A DNA stretch of 64,000 nucleotides from an uncultured Paracoccaceae bacterium (GTDB taxonomy: Bacteria; Pseudomonadota; Alphaproteobacteria; Rhodobacterales; Rhodobacteraceae), in assembly GCA_947495795.1 (NCBI GenBank), contig CANMAI010000004.1, forward strand, positions 1 to 64,000. The letters are read 5' to 3'. Position 1 is the stretch's first letter. Every line of letters starts with the position of its first letter. Positions 16,450 to 26,051 of this stretch are shown here, in pieces. The notes under the pieces were generated by a model. That model did no database searches and was not told the origin of the DNA. It was given only the letters and a program-made list of their open reading frames with translations. A program made the position numbers and the translations under genes.

Positions 16450-18561
16450 ATGCCAGACAGAGATTTTCTGAAGATAGGCGTCGAACTCGTAGGAAACGTC
16501 AAATACGAGGGCGATATCATCGCCTATGCATTCACCAAGGACGGAAAGCTGATCGACACGGCACCGGTGGACGGGGACAGCGTGGCGCTGCCCTTCAAGG
16601 CGGAAGAGTTGCGCGGGACACGCGTGCTGTTTGGCCCGGCCATGGAGGAGGAACCGACGGTGGAGGGGCTGACGCGTCTCAACGCCTTCGAGGCCGTTTT
16701 CGACCCGCGCATCAAGGAACACGTGGTGCGGATACCCGATAGCATCATCAACCTCTGGCCGCTCTGTTTCTGCTATGTGACCGGGCGCGTGATGAAGAAC
16801 GGGCGGCCGGTTTGCGATGCGCGCGTCCATATCTGCGAGGTGGATCACAGCTACTGGATCAGCGTTCTGACGGATTTGGAGCTTTTCGAGCTGCGCAAGG
16901 ATCTGCTGGAGATCGTCCGTGATCCGCGCCCCTTGCCGGACCCCATTCCCGATCCGATCCCCGACCCGTTTGGCGGGCAGCGTCCGGGGCCACGCCCCCT
17001 GCCGAATATTGAGCCGCTGCGGATCGAGCGCAATCTGAGTATCCGGAAGGAAACCCTGCGCAGTGCCACGGCGAAAGCGGCCCTTCCGACCGTGGACCTT
17101 CTGCCGGAGCGGACGATTGCGGCGCTGTCCTCTCCGGTGGCCTCGGTCGTGCGCGGGGCGATCCTGCGGGACTATCAGATCCTTATCCCGTATCTCTGCT
17201 TCTATCCCCGCTGGTGGCGGTATCGCTGCGACGAGTTGGCGGTGGTGACGACCGACAGCAACGGTCGGTTCGGGCGGTTCATCACCTATAACTGTCTCGG
17301 CGACAAACCCGATATCTATGTCTGGGTCGAATACGAGATCGGTGGGACATTCCAGACGGTGTATCGCCCGCCGATCCCCTGCAACACGCGGTGGAACTAT
17401 GTCTGCGGTACCGAGATCACCATTCCGATCACCGATCCGCGGGTGCCGGTTTGCGACCCTGAACCGGATCTTGAGGATTGCGTGGTGGCGGTCATGTCCA
17501 TCGGGCGGAATGTCTCCGTCTCGGAGGTGCAGACGGCGGCGGGTGCAAGCGAAGGTCTGGTGACCGGTGGCGCGCCCTTTGGCGGTACGCTGGAGCCGCG
17601 GGTGGATTTCAGCCGGACCTGCCTGATCGACAAGGGGATCACGCATTATCGCTGGTCGATGCGGCGGCTGACCGGGCCGGATGGTACGACACCCGCGCTT
17701 GGTGCGTGGGAGGTTCTGGACAGTTCCGTCTACCGCCATTACCGCGTCTTCCAGGGTGGAGTGCTGAGCTATCCGAGCGAGCAATTGGGGCCGGATGCCG
17801 CCGGACCGGTTGCCAACGCGTTCAAGATCAAGCCACTGAACCCGCCTTCACCGGGTACGGAATGGGTGACGCTGAACGAACGGGTGGATCTGGCCAGCGG
17901 CTATTTCCGCAGTCGTGATCTGCCGGGCGCGCCCGCCTCTCGTGCCGACGGTGACGACAGTTCCGCCGGTAAATACGAGCTGAAGCTGGAGCTGTTCAAG
18001 ACAGGCTCCGCCCAGCCGGTCGAGTGGGAAACCGAGGGCGTGGAGATGAAGATCTCCGATCAGCCTGCCCCGTTCGGGACCGGTACGGTGACGACCGTGG
18101 ATGCACCGGCCTATAACCGGATCACCGTTGGCGGGAACACCGTGGCGTTCCGGATGGTCGTGCATGTCGACAACAACTTCTGCCAGGCGGAAGTGTTCAG
18201 TGCGGCCAGCACCTCGCCCTCCGTCTGTGGGGTGTTGCCGGCAGGTCCGTCCGATCAGGTGACGCTCGGCTTCCTTGCGCGCCATCCCAACGGGTTCGCG
18301 ACGTTCGACTTTGATGTGGAACGCGGGGACAATGCGATCGTGCCCATCGCGGAGGCGACGAGCAGCGCCCTGAACGGCTATGTCGAGGCGCCCGCTTTCG
18401 AGTATCGCAAGACGATCACGGCGAGCCTTCTGCTTGGCGCCTGTCCGCAGGCCGCCTTTGCGGAAGAGATCTACGTGAACGCGCGGGCGACGGACGGCTA
18501 TTCCGAGCTTTCGCTATACGATGCGCGGGATCTTGGTGCCTTCGCGCTGACGACACCCTGA
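16450..18561 (+). CDS. Large uncharacterised protein with carboxypeptidase-regulatory-like beta domains
   Basis: A 703-residue protein with no signal peptide. Residues about 100-150 hold a beta-sandwich-like segment ([24 protein letters not shown]) typical of carboxypeptidase-regulatory or transthyretin-like folds. A Pro/Asp-rich linker follows at about 158-182 ([17 protein letters not shown]), then a second such segment around [30 protein letters not shown] 16450 follows GTGGGGG. It stands alone, ahead of a strong hairpin. Codon use looks like housekeeping genes here. I recall similar uncharacterised proteins in soil and marine bacteria but assign no function. Confidence 0.7.
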   Translation: MPDRDFLKIGVELVGNVKYEGDIIAYAFTKDGKLIDTAPVDGDSVALPFKAEELRGTRVLFGPAMEEEPTVEGLTRLNAFEAVFDPRIKEHVVRIPDSIINLWPLCFCYVTGRVMKNGRPVCDARVHICEVDHSYWISVLTDLELFELRKDLLEIVRDPRPLPDPIPDPIPDPFGGQRPGPRPLPNIEPLRIERNLSIRKETLRSATAKAALPTVDLLPERTIAALSSPVASVVRGAILRDYQILIPYLCFYPRWWRYRCDELAVVTTDSNGRFGRFITYNCLGDKPDIYVWVEYEIGGTFQTVYRPPIPCNTRWNYVCGTEITIPITDPRVPVCDPEPDLEDCVVAVMSIGRNVSVSEVQTAAGASEGLVTGGAPFGGTLEPRVDFSRTCLIDKGITHYRWSMRRLTGPDGTTPALGAWEVLDSSVYRHYRVFQGGVLSYPSEQLGPDAAGPVANAFKIKPLNPPSPGTEWVTLNERVDLASGYFRSRDLPGAPASRADGDDSSAGKYELKLELFKTGSAQPVEWETEGVEMKISDQPAPFGTGTVTTVDAPAYNRITVGGNTVAFRMVVHVDNNFCQAEVFSAASTSPSVCGVLPAGPSDQVTLGFLARHPNGFATFDFDVERGDNAIVPIAEATSSALNGYVEAPAFEYRKTITASLLLGACPQAAFAEEIYVNARATDGYSELSLYDARDLGAFALTTP

Positions 18562-18570
18562 AAACGACTT

Positions 18571-18596
18571 GGGCCCGGCAGAGACATGCCGGGCCC
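18571..18596. terminator. Strong hairpin without U-tract
   Basis: GGGCCCGGCA at 18571-18580 pairs perfectly with TGCCGGGCCC at 18587-18596 over a 6-base loop. It follows the 703-residue gene by nine bases. No T-run follows, so efficiency is uncertain. It also shows that the antiporter gene does not start upstream of this point. Confidence 0.6.
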
Positions 18597-18655
18597 CTGC
18601 ACGCGCGGCCTTGGCATATGCGCCCGGAATTGAGGGCTTGTTGGGCGGGCAGGCA

Positions 18656-19645
18656 GTGCGCATATTGTCTCTGACCCTCGTTTCGGAGACCACCACCATA
18701 GACATTCTTTATCTTGTTGCCGGGCTTCTTGGCCTTGTCATCGGGGGGGAGCTTCTGGTGCGGGGTGCGGTTCGCGTCGCGCAGATTTTCCGCATCTCGC
18801 CGATGGTGATCGGGCTGACGCTGGTGGGCTTCGGCACCTCTTCGCCCGAGCTTGTGACCAGCCTTCAGGCCGCACTTTCCGGCGCGCCCGGCATTGCCGT
18901 GGGCAATGTGGTGGGCAGCAATATTGCCAACATTCTGCTGATCCTTGGCATGGCCGCGCTGATTTCGCCGATTGCCGTGCAGGCGCGGAGCCTGAAGCGG
19001 GATGGTGGCTTTCTGGTGCTGGCGACGGGTCTTTGCGCCATTGCCGTGATCAGCGGTTCGCTTGGCCGGTTCGCCGGTGCGCTGTTTTTGCTGGGGCTGA
19101 TCGTCTATCTGGTGCTGACGCTGTATCTGGAACGCCGCGCGAGCGCTGAGACGGTCTATGCGGCGGAGGCGGAGAGCGTGGCGACGGGCGGCATTCCGCT
19201 GCCCGCCGCGTCCGTGATGCTGCTGGCGGGGCTTTTCGCGACGATCCTTGGCGCGCGCTTTCTTGTGTCCGGGGCGGTGGGTATCGCGACGAATTTCGGG
19301 ATACCGGAGGCCGTTATCGGGCTGACGATCGTGGCGGTCGGGACATCGATGCCGGAGCTTGTTACCTCTGCCATCGCGGCGCGGAAGGGGCAGAGCGATG
19401 TGGCCTTCGGCAACGTGATCGGCAGCAATATCTTCAATGTTCTCGGTATCCTGGGCGTCACGGCTATCGTCCGGCCGCTGGAGGTGCCTGCCACCATTGC
19501 CGCATTCGATATTCATGTGATGCTGGCCGCAACGGCCCTTCTGTTCGTCGTCTCGGTCAGCGGGTGGCGGATCAGCCGGCGGGAGGGTGGGCTGATGCTG
19601 GCAGCCTATGGCGGATATCTGCTCTACCTTGTCCTGAGCCTCTGA
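18656..19645 (+). CDS. Calcium/sodium antiporter (CaCA family)
   Basis: An inner-membrane cation exchanger of the YrbG-like CaCA family. Both alpha repeats are intact: [17 protein letters not shown] with [16 protein letters not shown], and [16 protein letters not shown] with [16 protein letters not shown]. About ten membrane segments are expected. The start is unclear: family proteins begin with a sequence like [12 protein letters not shown], which here follows ATA at 18698 with GGAGA at 18685-18689 in front. The in-frame alternatives are TTG 18665 and GTG 18656, which I list. The ion is inferred from family only. Confidence 0.8.
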   Translation: MRILSLTLVSETTTIDILYLVAGLLGLVIGGELLVRGAVRVAQIFRISPMVIGLTLVGFGTSSPELVTSLQAALSGAPGIAVGNVVGSNIANILLILGMAALISPIAVQARSLKRDGGFLVLATGLCAIAVISGSLGRFAGALFLLGLIVYLVLTLYLERRASAETVYAAEAESVATGGIPLPAASVMLLAGLFATILGARFLVSGAVGIATNFGIPEAVIGLTIVAVGTSMPELVTSAIAARKGQSDVAFGNVIGSNIFNVLGILGVTAIVRPLEVPATIAAFDIHVMLAATALLFVVSVSGWRISRREGGLMLAAYGGYLLYLVLSL

Positions 19646-19759
19646 CATGGGGCCACGGACCCCGCTTTGTAACACGCTGTCACCTTGCCCGCGTTTTGCT
19701 GCCCAAACTGTGAATTTCGGCGGATGGCGGAGCGCGGACAAGCACCTTATATTGGGGAC

Positions 19760-20371
19760 ATGAAACGCAGAACCCTACTCTCCGCCTTCGCCGCCCTGCC
19801 ACTCGCCGGGTATGGCTCCGCCGCTCTTGCACAGGATCAGGTTCTTGTGGAGGTCAGCAAGTATCTCAACCAACTCCGCTCCATCAAGGGACGCTTCAGC
19901 CAGATCAATTCGGATGGCTCGCGCGGTGGTGGGCAGTATTTTCTGGTGCGGCCCGGGCTGATCCGCTTCGAGTATGATGGCGGCACCGCGAAGGTGATCG
20001 CCGATGGGATCAACATTGGCGTGCTGGATGCGAAATCGAATGTAGGTGCGCAAAAATATCCACTGAACGTAACGCCGCTGCGGTTTTTGCTGCGCGATAG
20101 GATCGACCTGACCGAACGGAACTTGAGCCGGGGGACGGCGAGCCGTAACGGGTTTACCTCTGTGGTTCTGCAGGACCCCAAAGCGCCAGCAGACGGGACG
20201 ATGACGCTGGTGTTCTCCAACACTCCACCTGCACTGAAACAGTGGACAGTGCGCGAGAAATCAGGTGAGGAGACGACGATTGTGCTGGAAACACTGGAGC
20301 AGGCGCGGGGGCTGAAGCGGAGTTTCTTCAGCATTGAATCCGAGGCGCGCCGGATGGGCATTGACGGCTGA
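19760..20371 (+). CDS. lolA: LolA-like outer-membrane lipoprotein carrier
   Basis: A 203-residue periplasmic protein with an N-terminal signal (MKRRTLLSAFAALPLAG, cleavage near ALA-QD). The mature part has the LolA pattern: YLNQLRSIKGRFSQINSDG near the start, then GQYFLVRPGLIRFEY. LolA carries lipoproteins from LolCDE to the outer membrane. ATG 19760 is preferred over an earlier frame start that lacks a signal peptide. It is a single gene here. Confidence 0.85.
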   Translation: MKRRTLLSAFAALPLAGYGSAALAQDQVLVEVSKYLNQLRSIKGRFSQINSDGSRGGGQYFLVRPGLIRFEYDGGTAKVIADGINIGVLDAKSNVGAQKYPLNVTPLRFLLRDRIDLTERNLSRGTASRNGFTSVVLQDPKAPADGTMTLVFSNTPPALKQWTVREKSGEETTIVLETLEQARGLKRSFFSIESEARRMGIDG

Positions 20372-20393
20372 AACCTGTGCTTTGGGCAGGTTT
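20371..20393. terminator. Hairpin between convergent lolA and enoyl-CoA hydratase genes
   Basis: AAACCTG at 20371-20377 pairs with CAGGTTT at 20387-20393 over a 9-base loop. It overlaps the end of lolA and serves either direction; the A/T ends of the stem would supply a short U-run on both strands. Confidence 0.5.
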
Positions 20394-20429
20394 CGCGTGT
20401 TGGATATTTAGGGAAAGATGAATTTGTGG

Positions 20430-21173
20430 CTAATTTCCTGTGAATTCCGGGCCTCGTTTGGCCTTCTGAGCGGCGAGGCCTTCCTTGTGATCCTCTGATG
20501 CGAAGCAGGCCGCGATGCGCGACCGGGTTTCGGCAGGTGTGCCGGTGCCGGTGACCTGTTCGTGAAGTGTGGTTTTCATACCCTGAACCGCCAAAGGAGC
20601 CATGCTCGCGAGATGTGCGGCGAAGGCATGTGCCGCGGCTTCGAGATCTTCTGGCGGATAGCAGGCATCAAGAAAGCCTTCGCCCATGAGATCGGCTGCG
20701 GCGAAGCCTTCGGCAGCGAGGAATAACCTGCGCGTGGTTTGCAGGCCAAGGATGCGGGTGGCGCGAGCGAGGCCTTCGGCGGGATAGTGGATGCCGAGTT
20801 TTGCAGCCGGGACGGTGAGGCGCATCGTTTCTGTGCCGAGGCGGAAATCGCAGGCGAGTGCGATATCGACAGCGCCGCCATAGGTGCCACCGTTGAGTGC
20901 GGCGATGACGGGCAGCGGGCAGGCCTCGATTGCGGCGGCGAGGGCGGTGATCGGGTTTTCCGTCCAATCCTCCGAGGCGACTTCTTTCAGCGAGGCCCCG
21001 GCGGAGAAGCTTTTGCCGCGCCCGGTGAGAATGATGGCGCGGCAGTCTGCGGACTTGTGCGCCCCAAGCGCCTCCTCGATCTCGGTCATTGCAGCGCGGG
21101 TCAGCGCGTTGTGTCTTTCGGGATCGTTGAGGATGATCCAGCCGATATGGCCCTCGGTCTTTGTCTCGATCAT
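20430..21173 (-). CDS. Enoyl-CoA hydratase/isomerase family protein
   Basis: A 247-residue crotonase-fold protein. The oxyanion-hole segments are visible as GKSFSAGASLKEV and LNGGTYGGAVDIALACDFRLG. It may hydrate or isomerise acyl-CoA esters in beta-oxidation or a related route. The usual catalytic Glu pair is not obvious: AKLGIHYPAEGLARATR has His-Tyr where hydratases often show PELG, so the reaction may differ. Its start overlaps the exonuclease III stop by four bases (ATGA). Confidence 0.8.
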   Translation of the reverse strand: MIETKTEGHIGWIILNDPERHNALTRAAMTEIEEALGAHKSADCRAIILTGRGKSFSAGASLKEVASEDWTENPITALAAAIEACPLPVIAALNGGTYGGAVDIALACDFRLGTETMRLTVPAAKLGIHYPAEGLARATRILGLQTTRRLFLAAEGFAAADLMGEGFLDACYPPEDLEAAAHAFAAHLASMAPLAVQGMKTTLHEQVTGTGTPAETRSRIAACFASEDHKEGLAAQKAKRGPEFTGN

Positions 21174-21958
21174 GTATCGAAACTGGCGAAGACAGGGGCA
21201 TGATCAGAGGGCTTTTCCCAGCCGCGTACATTGCGGGCCACATGGCTTTCGCCTGCGCCACGGGCAAGATCCGGCGTTGCCCAGATATGATCGAGACGGC
21301 GGCCTTTATCGGCAGTGCTCCAATCCTTTGCGCGGTAGGACCACCATGAGTAAAGCTGCCCTTCCGGGATATCCTGCCGGGTAATATCCACCCAAGCACC
21401 TGCATCCTGCGTCTTTGCAAGTTCATCCACTTCGATGGGGGTGTGGCTAACGACCTTGAGCAGTTGCTTATGCGACCAGACGTCATCTTCGCGCGGGGCA
21501 ATGTTGAGATCGCCGACGAGGATGGACCTACGCGGCCTTTCCTCTTTGAACCATGCCTGCATCTCCGCCAGAAAATCGAGCTTATGGGCAAACTTGATGT
21601 TCACTTCACGGTTTGGTTCGTCTCCGCCAGCAGGCACGTAGAAATTGTGGATTGTGGTGCCATCTTCGGTGCGGGCGGCCACATGGCGGGCATCGCCCTT
21701 TTCGCAGAAGTCACGGTGGCCTGCATCTTCGATCGGCACGCGGGAAAGGATGACCACACCGTTATAGCCCTTCTGCCCCCGGGCGACCATGTGGCCATAG
21801 CCAAGCTCCGTAAATGCCTCCGTGGGGATCTTCTCCACCGGCGATTTCGTTTCCTGAAGGCAGAGCACATCGGGCGCGTGCTGGCGGAGGAGATCGAGCA
21901 CGATGGGCTCGCGCAGGCGGACGGAGTTGATATTCCAGGTGCAGATACGAAGAGGCAT
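21170..21958 (-). CDS. xth: Exodeoxyribonuclease III
   Basis: A 262-residue AP endonuclease/3'-5' exonuclease of the XthA type. Conserved blocks are complete: TWNINSVR, LCLQETKS (metal-binding Glu), GYNGVVILSR, VGDLNIAP, GRRLDHIWAT and SDHAPVFASF (catalytic Asp-His). It removes abasic sites and 3'-blocking groups in base excision repair. It is the first gene of a two-gene unit with the enoyl-CoA hydratase. Confidence 0.93.
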   Translation of the reverse strand: MPLRICTWNINSVRLREPIVLDLLRQHAPDVLCLQETKSPVEKIPTEAFTELGYGHMVARGQKGYNGVVILSRVPIEDAGHRDFCEKGDARHVAARTEDGTTIHNFYVPAGGDEPNREVNIKFAHKLDFLAEMQAWFKEERPRRSILVGDLNIAPREDDVWSHKQLLKVVSHTPIEVDELAKTQDAGAWVDITRQDIPEGQLYSWWSYRAKDWSTADKGRRLDHIWATPDLARGAGESHVARNVRGWEKPSDHAPVFASFDT

Positions 21959-22130
21959 GGTGTGCTGGGCTTTCTGTTGGTTTGCGCCAATGTGAAGGGC
22001 TGCGCCGCACCCTGCAAGAGCGAAGAGGCCGATTGGGCATGATCCGGGCCCGCCTTCCTGCCGGCCCTGCCCCTTGCCAGCTATCAGCCGCTCCCGTATG
22101 GCCTAACGGGATGTAATCAAGGGTTTCGAT

Positions 22131-22841
22131 GTGGCCTCGCTGAAGCAGAAATGGCGCAACTGGTATGACCGCTGGCAGGCGGATTGGGTGGCGGACTGGC
22201 CGTCGCCCAATGCGCGGCTGCGAGCGTGGTTTGACATGATGGTGTTTGATCACGGGTTTCTGCGCGTGCTTTGGAGGAATTTCGCAGAAGTGAGCGAGGG
22301 TGTTTATCGTGCCAACCAGCCGGGGCCCGCGCGAGTGAAAGCATGGGGCGAGATGGGGATAAAATCCATCATCAACCTGCGGGGTGAAAGTGACTGGGGC
22401 TCCTACCATCTGGAGAAGGAGGCGGCGGAGGACGCCGGGATCGAATTGATCGACCAGCGGCTTTATTCGCGGCGTTCCCCTTACAGGGCAGAAGCTTTGG
22501 GATTTCTTGATGCGTTGGAGAAGGCACCGCGCCCGGTTGTGATCCACTGTAAGTCCGGAGCGGACCGGGCGGGCGTTGCTGCCGCCATGGCGCTTTTGGC
22601 GGAGGGTGCGGATGCGGAGCGCGCTTCGGAGGAGCTGAGCTTGCGTTATCTGCATGTGAAGGCTGCCAAGACAGGCGTGCTGGATGCCTTCATCGCGCAT
22701 TTCGGCGCCTATCAGAAGACGGGCGATCTGGGCTTCCGGGACTGGCTGGAGCAGGTTTACGATCCAGAGGTTGTGGAGGCCGGATTTAGCGCTGATGGTG
22801 CTGGCAACTTCTTTGTAGACAAGGTGTTGCGGCGTGAATGA
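22131..22841 (+). CDS. Dual-specificity/tyrosine phosphatase-like protein
   Basis: A 236-residue protein with the cysteine-phosphatase loop VIHCKSGADRAG (HCxxGxxR), preceded by the general fold segment IKSIINLRGES. The probable start is GTG 22131; other starts leave the frame. The N-terminal 60 residues are aromatic and basic (WRNWYDRWQADWVADW) and may touch the membrane. It overlaps the ABC exporter start by 8 bases, so the two are translationally coupled. The pairing suggests a role in lipid or envelope phosphate metabolism, which is inference. Confidence 0.75.
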   Translation: MASLKQKWRNWYDRWQADWVADWPSPNARLRAWFDMMVFDHGFLRVLWRNFAEVSEGVYRANQPGPARVKAWGEMGIKSIINLRGESDWGSYHLEKEAAEDAGIELIDQRLYSRRSPYRAEALGFLDALEKAPRPVVIHCKSGADRAGVAAAMALLAEGADAERASEELSLRYLHVKAAKTGVLDAFIAHFGAYQKTGDLGFRDWLEQVYDPEVVEAGFSADGAGNFFVDKVLRRE

Positions 22842-24567
22842 AAGCGGTATCTCCCTGATGCGCCGCCTCTGGCGCGGGCATGTGCGCGGTTTCTGGCCGG
22901 TGCTGCTGGCGGCCCTTGTGCTGATGACGCTGGAGGGCGGTGCGCTCGGCGTGATGAGCTATATGGTTCAGCCGCTCTTTGATGAGGTGTTCGTGGCAGG
23001 CGATGCCAGCTCTGTGCGCTGGATTGCCTTTGCCATTGGCGGCATTTTCATCCTGCGGGCCGTGGCCGGTTTTGGCCAGCGTGTGCTGGTGATGAGCGTG
23101 GGCCTGCGGGTGACGACAGCCTTGCAAACGGGCATGCTGAACCATCTTTTGGGGCTTGACGCGCGGTATTTTCAGGATCATGCGCCCGGCTCTCTGATCG
23201 AGCGGGTGCGTGGCGATACGCAGGCCTTGCAGGCCACCGCGAGTGCGGCGCTTATGACGCTGGGGCGGGATACGATCTCCATCCTTTCGCTGATCGCTGT
23301 GATGATCTGGGTGGACTGGATTTGGGCAGCCCTGGCCTTTGTGGGTGTGCCACTCCTGATGCTGCCGCTTGGGTTTTTGCAGGGCTGGATCCGGGGCACG
23401 AGCCGGACAGCACGGGAGGCGGCAGGTGTGATCTCCACCCGGCTTGACGAGATTTTCCACGGTGTTGTTTCCATCAAGGTGAACCGGTTGGAGGACCATG
23501 AGGCAGGACGCTTTGGAGGAGAGGTGGACGGCTTTCTGGACGCGCAGCTTCGCGCGGAAACCGGCAAGGCGGCCCTGCCCGCAGTGATCGATGTGATCGC
23601 TGCCTTGGGCTTTCTCGGTGTGCTGATTTATGGCGGCGGAGAAATTCTGGCGGGCACCAAGAGTGTTGGCGATTTCATGAGTTTCTTCACTGCGATGGCG
23701 CTGCTTTTCGATCCCTTGCGGCGGCTTTCCTCCGTTTCCGGGCAGATCCAGGGGGCCGCGGCCTCACTGGAACGGATTTACGCTGTACTGGATGCGCGGG
23801 CACGGATCACCTCTCCTGCATCGCCGAAGCCGATTGAGGCGGGCGAGATCCGGTTTGACGACGTGGCCTTTGCTTACGGCGAGACAGAAATCCTGCAAGG
23901 GCTGAGCTTTGTGGCCGAAGCCGGGAAAGTGACAGCGCTGGTGGGGCCTTCGGGTGCTGGCAAAAGTACCGTTTTCGGGCTGCTGACACGGCTGATCGAC
24001 AAGGCCTCGGGCCGGGTAACCGTAGGTGGGACGGATGTGGCCGAAACGGCGTTGGAGGATTTGCGCAGCCTGTTTGCCGTTGTGGGCCAGGATACGGCGC
24101 TATTCGATGAGACGATTGCCGAGAATATCCGGCTCGGGCGGCTGGATGCGAGTGCGGAAGAGATTGCGACAGCGGCCGAAGTGGCCTCCGTTACCGAATT
24201 TGCCGAGAAACAACCAAACGGGCTGGGCACTCGCGTCGGCCCACGCGGATCGGCCCTTTCGGGTGGGCAGAAACAGCGGGTGGCGATTGCGCGGGCGGTG
24301 CTGCGCGATGCACCATTGCTGCTGCTTGATGAGCCGACCTCCGCACTCGATACCCGCTCTGAGGCGGTGGTTCAGGCGGCTTTGGCTCGGCTTTCCAAGG
24401 GGCGGACAACACTGGTAATCGCGCACCGGCTTTCAACGGTGCGCGATGCAGACAAGATTGTGGTGCTGGAAGAAGGCCGTGTTGTGGAAGAGGGCACACA
24501 CACCTCCCTTCTTGCGAAGGGCGGAACGTATGCGCGGCTGCACGCGGCGCAGGCCGAGGGGGACTGA
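22834..24567 (+). CDS. ABC exporter, MsbA-like permease/ATPase fusion
   Basis: A 577-residue half-transporter: about six membrane helices in residues 15-300, then an ATPase domain with Walker A GPSGAGKS, signature LSGGQKQR and Walker B LLLLDEPTSALD. It starts with GTG inside the phosphatase gene. Relatives (MsbA, lipid A or multidrug exporters) work as homodimers in the inner membrane. The substrate is not certain. Its end is followed by a decayed gene on the other strand. Confidence 0.88.
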   Translation: MNESGISLMRRLWRGHVRGFWPVLLAALVLMTLEGGALGVMSYMVQPLFDEVFVAGDASSVRWIAFAIGGIFILRAVAGFGQRVLVMSVGLRVTTALQTGMLNHLLGLDARYFQDHAPGSLIERVRGDTQALQATASAALMTLGRDTISILSLIAVMIWVDWIWAALAFVGVPLLMLPLGFLQGWIRGTSRTAREAAGVISTRLDEIFHGVVSIKVNRLEDHEAGRFGGEVDGFLDAQLRAETGKAALPAVIDVIAALGFLGVLIYGGGEILAGTKSVGDFMSFFTAMALLFDPLRRLSSVSGQIQGAAASLERIYAVLDARARITSPASPKPIEAGEIRFDDVAFAYGETEILQGLSFVAEAGKVTALVGPSGAGKSTVFGLLTRLIDKASGRVTVGGTDVAETALEDLRSLFAVVGQDTALFDETIAENIRLGRLDASAEEIATAAEVASVTEFAEKQPNGLGTRVGPRGSALSGGQKQRVAIARAVLRDAPLLLLDEPTSALDTRSEAVVQAALARLSKGRTTLVIAHRLSTVRDADKIVVLEEGRVVEEGTHTSLLAKGGTYARLHAAQAEGD

Positions 24568-24851
24568 CGCCGCATAAGTGAGGCCTCGGCCCATCTGCTC
24601 GCCGGCGATCTTGATCTGAAATGAGCTTAGTTCGTGCGGGGAAGCGATGGCCTGATATTCAGGTGAACCACTCCAGCGACGGAACGCCTCGATATCTGGA
24701 AGCTCGGCCACGACGACGATTGGGCCATGCGCCTTTGCATCAGACGATATCACGCTCAACGCGCGTGAAGAGTATCTGCTGCTGCGATTCCCGGCATTTT
24801 GGCCATGTAATCCTTGAAGGTCGCCCGATCAGTAATGGTAGGTTTGAAAAT
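24568..24851 (-). pseudogene. Decayed DUF1330-family gene with frameshift
   Basis: Reading the minus strand, 24851-24756 encodes an N-terminal-like piece (PTITDRATFKDYMAKMPGI) ending in a stop at 24756-24758. The C-terminal-like piece continues in a different frame from 24759 (GPIVVVAELPDIEAFRRW, then GSPEYQAI). Together these match the two halves of a DUF1330 (dimeric alpha/beta barrel) protein, but there is a frameshift, no start codon, probably a missing middle, and the frame runs on into the ABC exporter gene without its own stop. It lies directly downstream of the NmrA-type gene and was probably once in that operon. Confidence 0.6.
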
Positions 24852-24866
24852 CGCGAGCCCTTGAAT

Positions 24867-25973
24867 TCAAGCAGCTTTTCCGGATGGGCCAGTATCGCGT
24901 TTCGGGAAATGGGTTTCGCGCCACTGCGCATCCTCCTGGACGAAGGACGGTTTCGCGAGTTGCACGAAATCCCGTTGCGCCTCAATGGCTGCAGGGTCTG
25001 GCGCACGCGTGAGCAGGATTTTCAGAAAGCCGCCCATAGCGCCAAGCGTGCGGTCCCTGCTGCGCTTCAGCTCCGGGCGCGCAGAGACAGTGCGGCGCAC
25101 GATACTCTCGAAAGGCTCGGGAGCACGGCCGCCAACGATTTCCACATCGCGCGTGGGAGCGTTGATGGCAAAGGCGCCGCGCCGGTACTCTTCTGCATAG
25201 ATCTTGAGTTGGGAAACGGCAGCCTCGGAATAATTCGACGGAGGCAGGGCCTTGAGTGCTTTCAGCATCATCTTTTCGGAGATATCCTGATACCGGACGT
25301 TGCGGCCCAACGCACGGCCCATCGCGGCAGCAAGTTCGTTGGGCGAGAGAAGCTCGGGCCCCGTTGGCCTATAGGTTTGGCCTGCATGGGTGGCCGGATC
25401 GATCAAGGCCCCCACCACCACGCGCGCAATATCTTCATTCGAAGGAGCGGCATTCTTCTTTGTGTCACCTTCGCCCAATGGCATCGTGAAGAGGCCGAGA
25501 TGTGCCGCCATTCCAAGGACCATCAGGTAATTGTCGGCAAACCATCCAACATTGACGGTGGTCACACTCATCTCGGGTCGCATCTTCAGGAGAAGATCGC
25601 TGACAAACACCTCTCGGGTGAAAAGCGAGGGGTGGTCGACACTGGAAAGCCACTGGCTGAGGGTAACAGTGTGCTCGATCCGGGCCTCATGTGCAGCTGC
25701 GGTGAAGATGGCATTGAAGTGGAGCCCGTTGGACGCGGTGGGCGCACATTGGTAGGCACGCTGGATGCCGCGCATCGCTTCGCGCATGTCCGTGAGTGCA
25801 TACTGGTTGCCGATAAAGATCTCGGCACCCGCCTGCTTCAACTTGTCAGAGCGGCGGTCTCGGCGGCGCACAAAGGCCCTTACCGGAAAGCCCCTTTCAA
25901 GAAGTTGCAATGTGGTGGGGAGCCCGGTTTTACCTGCGGCGCTGGTGACAAGGATTTTTGGTGTTGCTGACAT
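24867..25973 (-). CDS. NmrA-like NAD(P)-binding protein
   Basis: A 368-residue atypical short-chain dehydrogenase. The N-terminal dinucleotide motif is VTSAAGKTGLPTTLQLL with the arginine-rich RAFVRRRDRRSD after the second strand, which suggests NADPH preference. The middle part is NmrA-like (HTVTLSQWLSS, FADNYLM, GPELLSPNELAAAMG). Such proteins act as quinone reductases or redox sensors. It is divergent from the HxlR regulator across 78 bases holding an inverted repeat, a common arrangement for HxlR targets. Confidence 0.8.
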   Translation of the reverse strand: MSATPKILVTSAAGKTGLPTTLQLLERGFPVRAFVRRRDRRSDKLKQAGAEIFIGNQYALTDMREAMRGIQRAYQCAPTASNGLHFNAIFTAAAHEARIEHTVTLSQWLSSVDHPSLFTREVFVSDLLLKMRPEMSVTTVNVGWFADNYLMVLGMAAHLGLFTMPLGEGDTKKNAAPSNEDIARVVVGALIDPATHAGQTYRPTGPELLSPNELAAAMGRALGRNVRYQDISEKMMLKALKALPPSNYSEAAVSQLKIYAEEYRRGAFAINAPTRDVEIVGGRAPEPFESIVRRTVSARPELKRSRDRTLGAMGGFLKILLTRAPDPAAIEAQRDFVQLAKPSFVQEDAQWRETHFPKRDTGPSGKAA

Positions 25974-26012
25974 TGCATAGCCTCTCTAACTTCAGTTATA
26001 TTTCTAAAGTTT

Positions 26013-26033
26013 TTACTTTAAAAAATAAAGTAA
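26013..26033. promoter_or_regulatory. HxlR-type operator candidate
   Basis: TTACTTTA at 26013-26020 and TAAAGTAA at 26026-26033 form a perfect 8-bp inverted repeat with a 5-base A-rich spacer. It lies in the 78-base region between the divergent NmrA-like and HxlR genes. HxlR/DUF24 regulators bind such repeats in divergent promoters. Confidence 0.65.
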
Positions 26034-26051
26034 TATATCTGTGAGGCGTAA

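Noticed and set aside
16417-17784. 455-residue open frame on the minus strand
   Set aside because: Antisense to the 703-residue protein; composition is Arg/His/Asp-rich and no motif is seen.
18416-19741. 441-residue open frame on the minus strand
   Set aside because: Antisense to the CaCA antiporter, whose alpha repeats are clear; the frame is Gln/His/Arg-rich with no domain.
24621-25970. 449-residue open frame on the plus strand
   Set aside because: Opposite the NmrA-like gene and the pseudogene; Cys/Gly/Arg-rich without motifs.
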